Program-made: the position numbers and the translations under genes
Shown here: in pieces, positions 62,024 through 64,000 of the stretch
Position numbering within the stretch: the stretch's first letter is position 1
How the letters are laid out: each line of letters starts with the position of its first letter
Assembly: GCA_907165065.1 (NCBI GenBank)
Contig: OU015524.1
Location: forward strand, 40,987,295-41,051,294
Source of the DNA: Caprimulgus europaeus
Taxonomy: Eukaryota > Chordata > Aves > Caprimulgiformes > Caprimulgidae
Direction of reading: 5' to 3'
Length of the DNA: 64,000 nucleotides
Notes under the pieces: generated by a model
What the model saw: only the letters and a program-made list of their open reading frames with translations
The model's database searches: none
Told to the model about the DNA's origin: nothing

Positions 62024-64000
62024 CTGAAGAGAGACATAAATCTTATATTATTCTAGACCAAAACTATTCCAAAGACAGTGAAGTATATAACTTAAAAATT
62101 TAAGCCTAAGGACACACGTGGGTAACTTTATTCCCCATATTTTCATCAGAATGCTCCATGAAATAGCACTAGCACTCTGTGGCTGCTGTTGCCATACCAT
62201 CTGACTCTGGCACTTACAAGAGCAGTTATAATCAATGGCATAATCAGTTCTAATTACAAAAGCAATCAGTACTTACTATAGTTGAAGAATCAAATGTATC
62301 GTGATTTAAAATATACTGGATGACATTAAGATTACCTTTTGGAGCATTCATAACAAATGCTGCTAAGAAAGCTTCTTTTCTTTTTGAGACTATTTAAAAA
62401 TCATTCTTCATTCATTCCCAACCTCCATACTTCAACTAGAGTGTAAGCAAAAGTTTTCACCAAGCTATCTTCCCTTTCACCCGATTTGTACTTAAAATGG
62501 CAAAACAGCTTAACTGAAATTTGTACTCTTCACTCTTTCTAACTTAAAATAAAAATGGAAAACTGCAGAATTATTATTAAAGAACATGATGTTTACAACA
62601 AAGGTGTTGCACGTCACTACGCATATCACTTTGTAGATCAACCTTACAAACATACGTGGTTATTGAAATTATGATAATACAGATTTTAGTTACGAATTCT
62701 CTGAACTTCAAAGACTTATATAAACCCTTTCTATATGATTGCAAGAAATAGTGTGAGATGTGTAATTTTATTTTTTTATGAGACATGAGAATATTATTTA
62801 TAAATAAAAAAGTAGAAAATAAAAACATAAGTCCTATATTGGCTTGCTCTTGCCAAAAATATAGACTTTAGGTGGCGCTTACTCTGCCTTTTCATCATTA
62901 TCCAACAATGAAAAAAAGAAACAACAGTAAAATGATATTGAAGAAATTATATATCCTTGGCTGGGGTCCTCGTGGTTCATCTCCAGACCACTTGCATGTC
63001 TGCTATTTCACTGAGGCTACACAGGGCAATGTGAGAATCAGATTTTGTGTTACTATTATTTTTAAATGGGTTTTTTTGTGTATGGTAAGGGCCAGATTTG
63101 GAAAATAAGACTCCATCTGGGTCTGCTAAGCACATTAAAAATGCCTTTGCATTCATCTCTCCTTTATCCAGCTTCACCAGACACACCTCGTTCTTTTCAT
63201 AAGTTTCAAATTTATACTTTCAAAAATTAATTTAAATGTCAGTTCTTTTCTAGCACTTCCAACAAGCTGTTCTCTTCATTTGACGGCCTTACACTTTATT
63301 AATATAGGAAGGCCTTTATGTGCACAGGTGGGGAAAAAAAGCTTTGAAACCTATTATTTTCAACCTGCATTGCTTTCTATCTGACTGCAAATCAGATAGA
63401 TTGCTGCAGTGCAATATAGAACAAAAATTTCAAACAGCCAAGTAATTCACCTTTAAAAAGTATTTAAATAGATTCAGTAAAAGTGGCAGCCAAAATATGG
63501 TGATAGGTTTGAATAGAAGCTTATGGGAATGATACAGAATGCAGTAAAATTCAAAGACCTTTTATTTTTCCTAAAACGCCACCTTTTCTTCTGCTTCGTG
63601 TCTACTTACATCCAAAGGATGAAAAGTATCTGTGACATTGATCTTCCCATGATCTTTTCCAAACAGACACATTCCAACCTATCAAAAGCCACTCTTACAA
63701 AGTCAGATATAAAATTGCACATCTATCATATGATTTCCTCTTTTTCAAATACAACTGTAGCTGGCTCCCTTCACTGGTAGACATCATTTAAATAAGAAAA
63801 TTAAGTGTTACTTGGGAGTAAATTAGTATCAAATCCCAAAGACTGTAAAAGTACTGTTGAGGTTATCAAAATGACTGTTTCATAGAAGCAATGTAATATA
63901 TGCAGGTATTCAGACTACTCATCATGCAAATGACAGCATATGTATCATACAAAAAATATTTACCAAACCAGTTCACACAGATCCACATGTTATTCTCAGG
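62024..64000 (-). other. FMN2: FMN2 intron (extends beyond the window)
   Basis: No further formin exon was found in the last 2 kb. The next upstream exon should end the FH2 domain (a tryptophan- and lysine-rich helix ending in a glutamate before the split Arg codon), and no frame here encodes that. One strong donor-like site, GGAT|GTAAGTAG, lies on the minus strand near 63,610 without a convincing formin exon in front of it. Confidence 0.6.

Noticed and set aside
63570-63690. Minus-strand segment before a strong GTAAGT donor near 63,610, considered as another FMN2 exon
   Set aside because: An acceptor-like TAG and an open frame exist, but the encoded sequence does not resemble the end of a formin FH2 domain, and it does not supply the split Arg codon context expected before the 61,942-62,023 exon.

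Overview
This is vertebrate nuclear DNA, almost certainly from a bird. Evidence for a bird: several CR1 LINE 3' ends with their short-unit tails, an avian-type ERV long terminal repeat at the left edge, low overall repeat density, and two recognisable developmental genes in the arrangement expected from human 1q43 (GREM2 and FMN2 convergent). I cannot name the species. No bacterial operons, CRISPR arrays, tRNAs or rRNAs were seen.

Layout. 1-15,850 is intergenic DNA upstream of GREM2. It holds an LTR (16-593), a CR1 with a pentamer tail (about 2,538-2,850), an LTR-like element with inverted ends (3,610-3,975), an old CR1 remnant (about 5,790-6,015) and a young CR1 3' end (about 12,880-13,011). 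15,950-16,850 is a CpG island holding the inferred GREM2 promoter and non-coding exon 1, which ends at a CAG|GTATGG donor (exon end 16,446). 16,447-52,835 is the single GREM2 intron, about 36.4 kb. 52,836 to about 55,745 is exon 2, with the whole 168-residue GREM2 coding sequence (52,837-53,343) and a 3' UTR of about 2.4 kb. From about 59,700 to the right edge lies the 3' end of FMN2 on the minus strand: an 82-nt coding exon (61,942-62,023), a terminal exon with only eight codons plus stop (60,517-60,543), and its 3' UTR.

The two genes point towards each other and do not work in one pathway. GREM2 is a secreted BMP antagonist of the DAN family. FMN2 is a formin that nucleates actin. Their adjacency is conserved synteny. 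Everything else is non-coding. Most six-frame open frames here, including long ones in the CpG island and one of 344 codons antisense to GREM2, are chance frames or shadows.

I did not find a new multi-gene system. The items most worth a second look are a near-perfect 107-bp intronic hairpin (18,810-18,916), two intronic clusters of developmental transcription-factor motifs (about 32,440-32,570 and 42,115-42,205), a 34-codon upstream ORF in exon 1, and two old CR1 remnants that may have been kept for a function.
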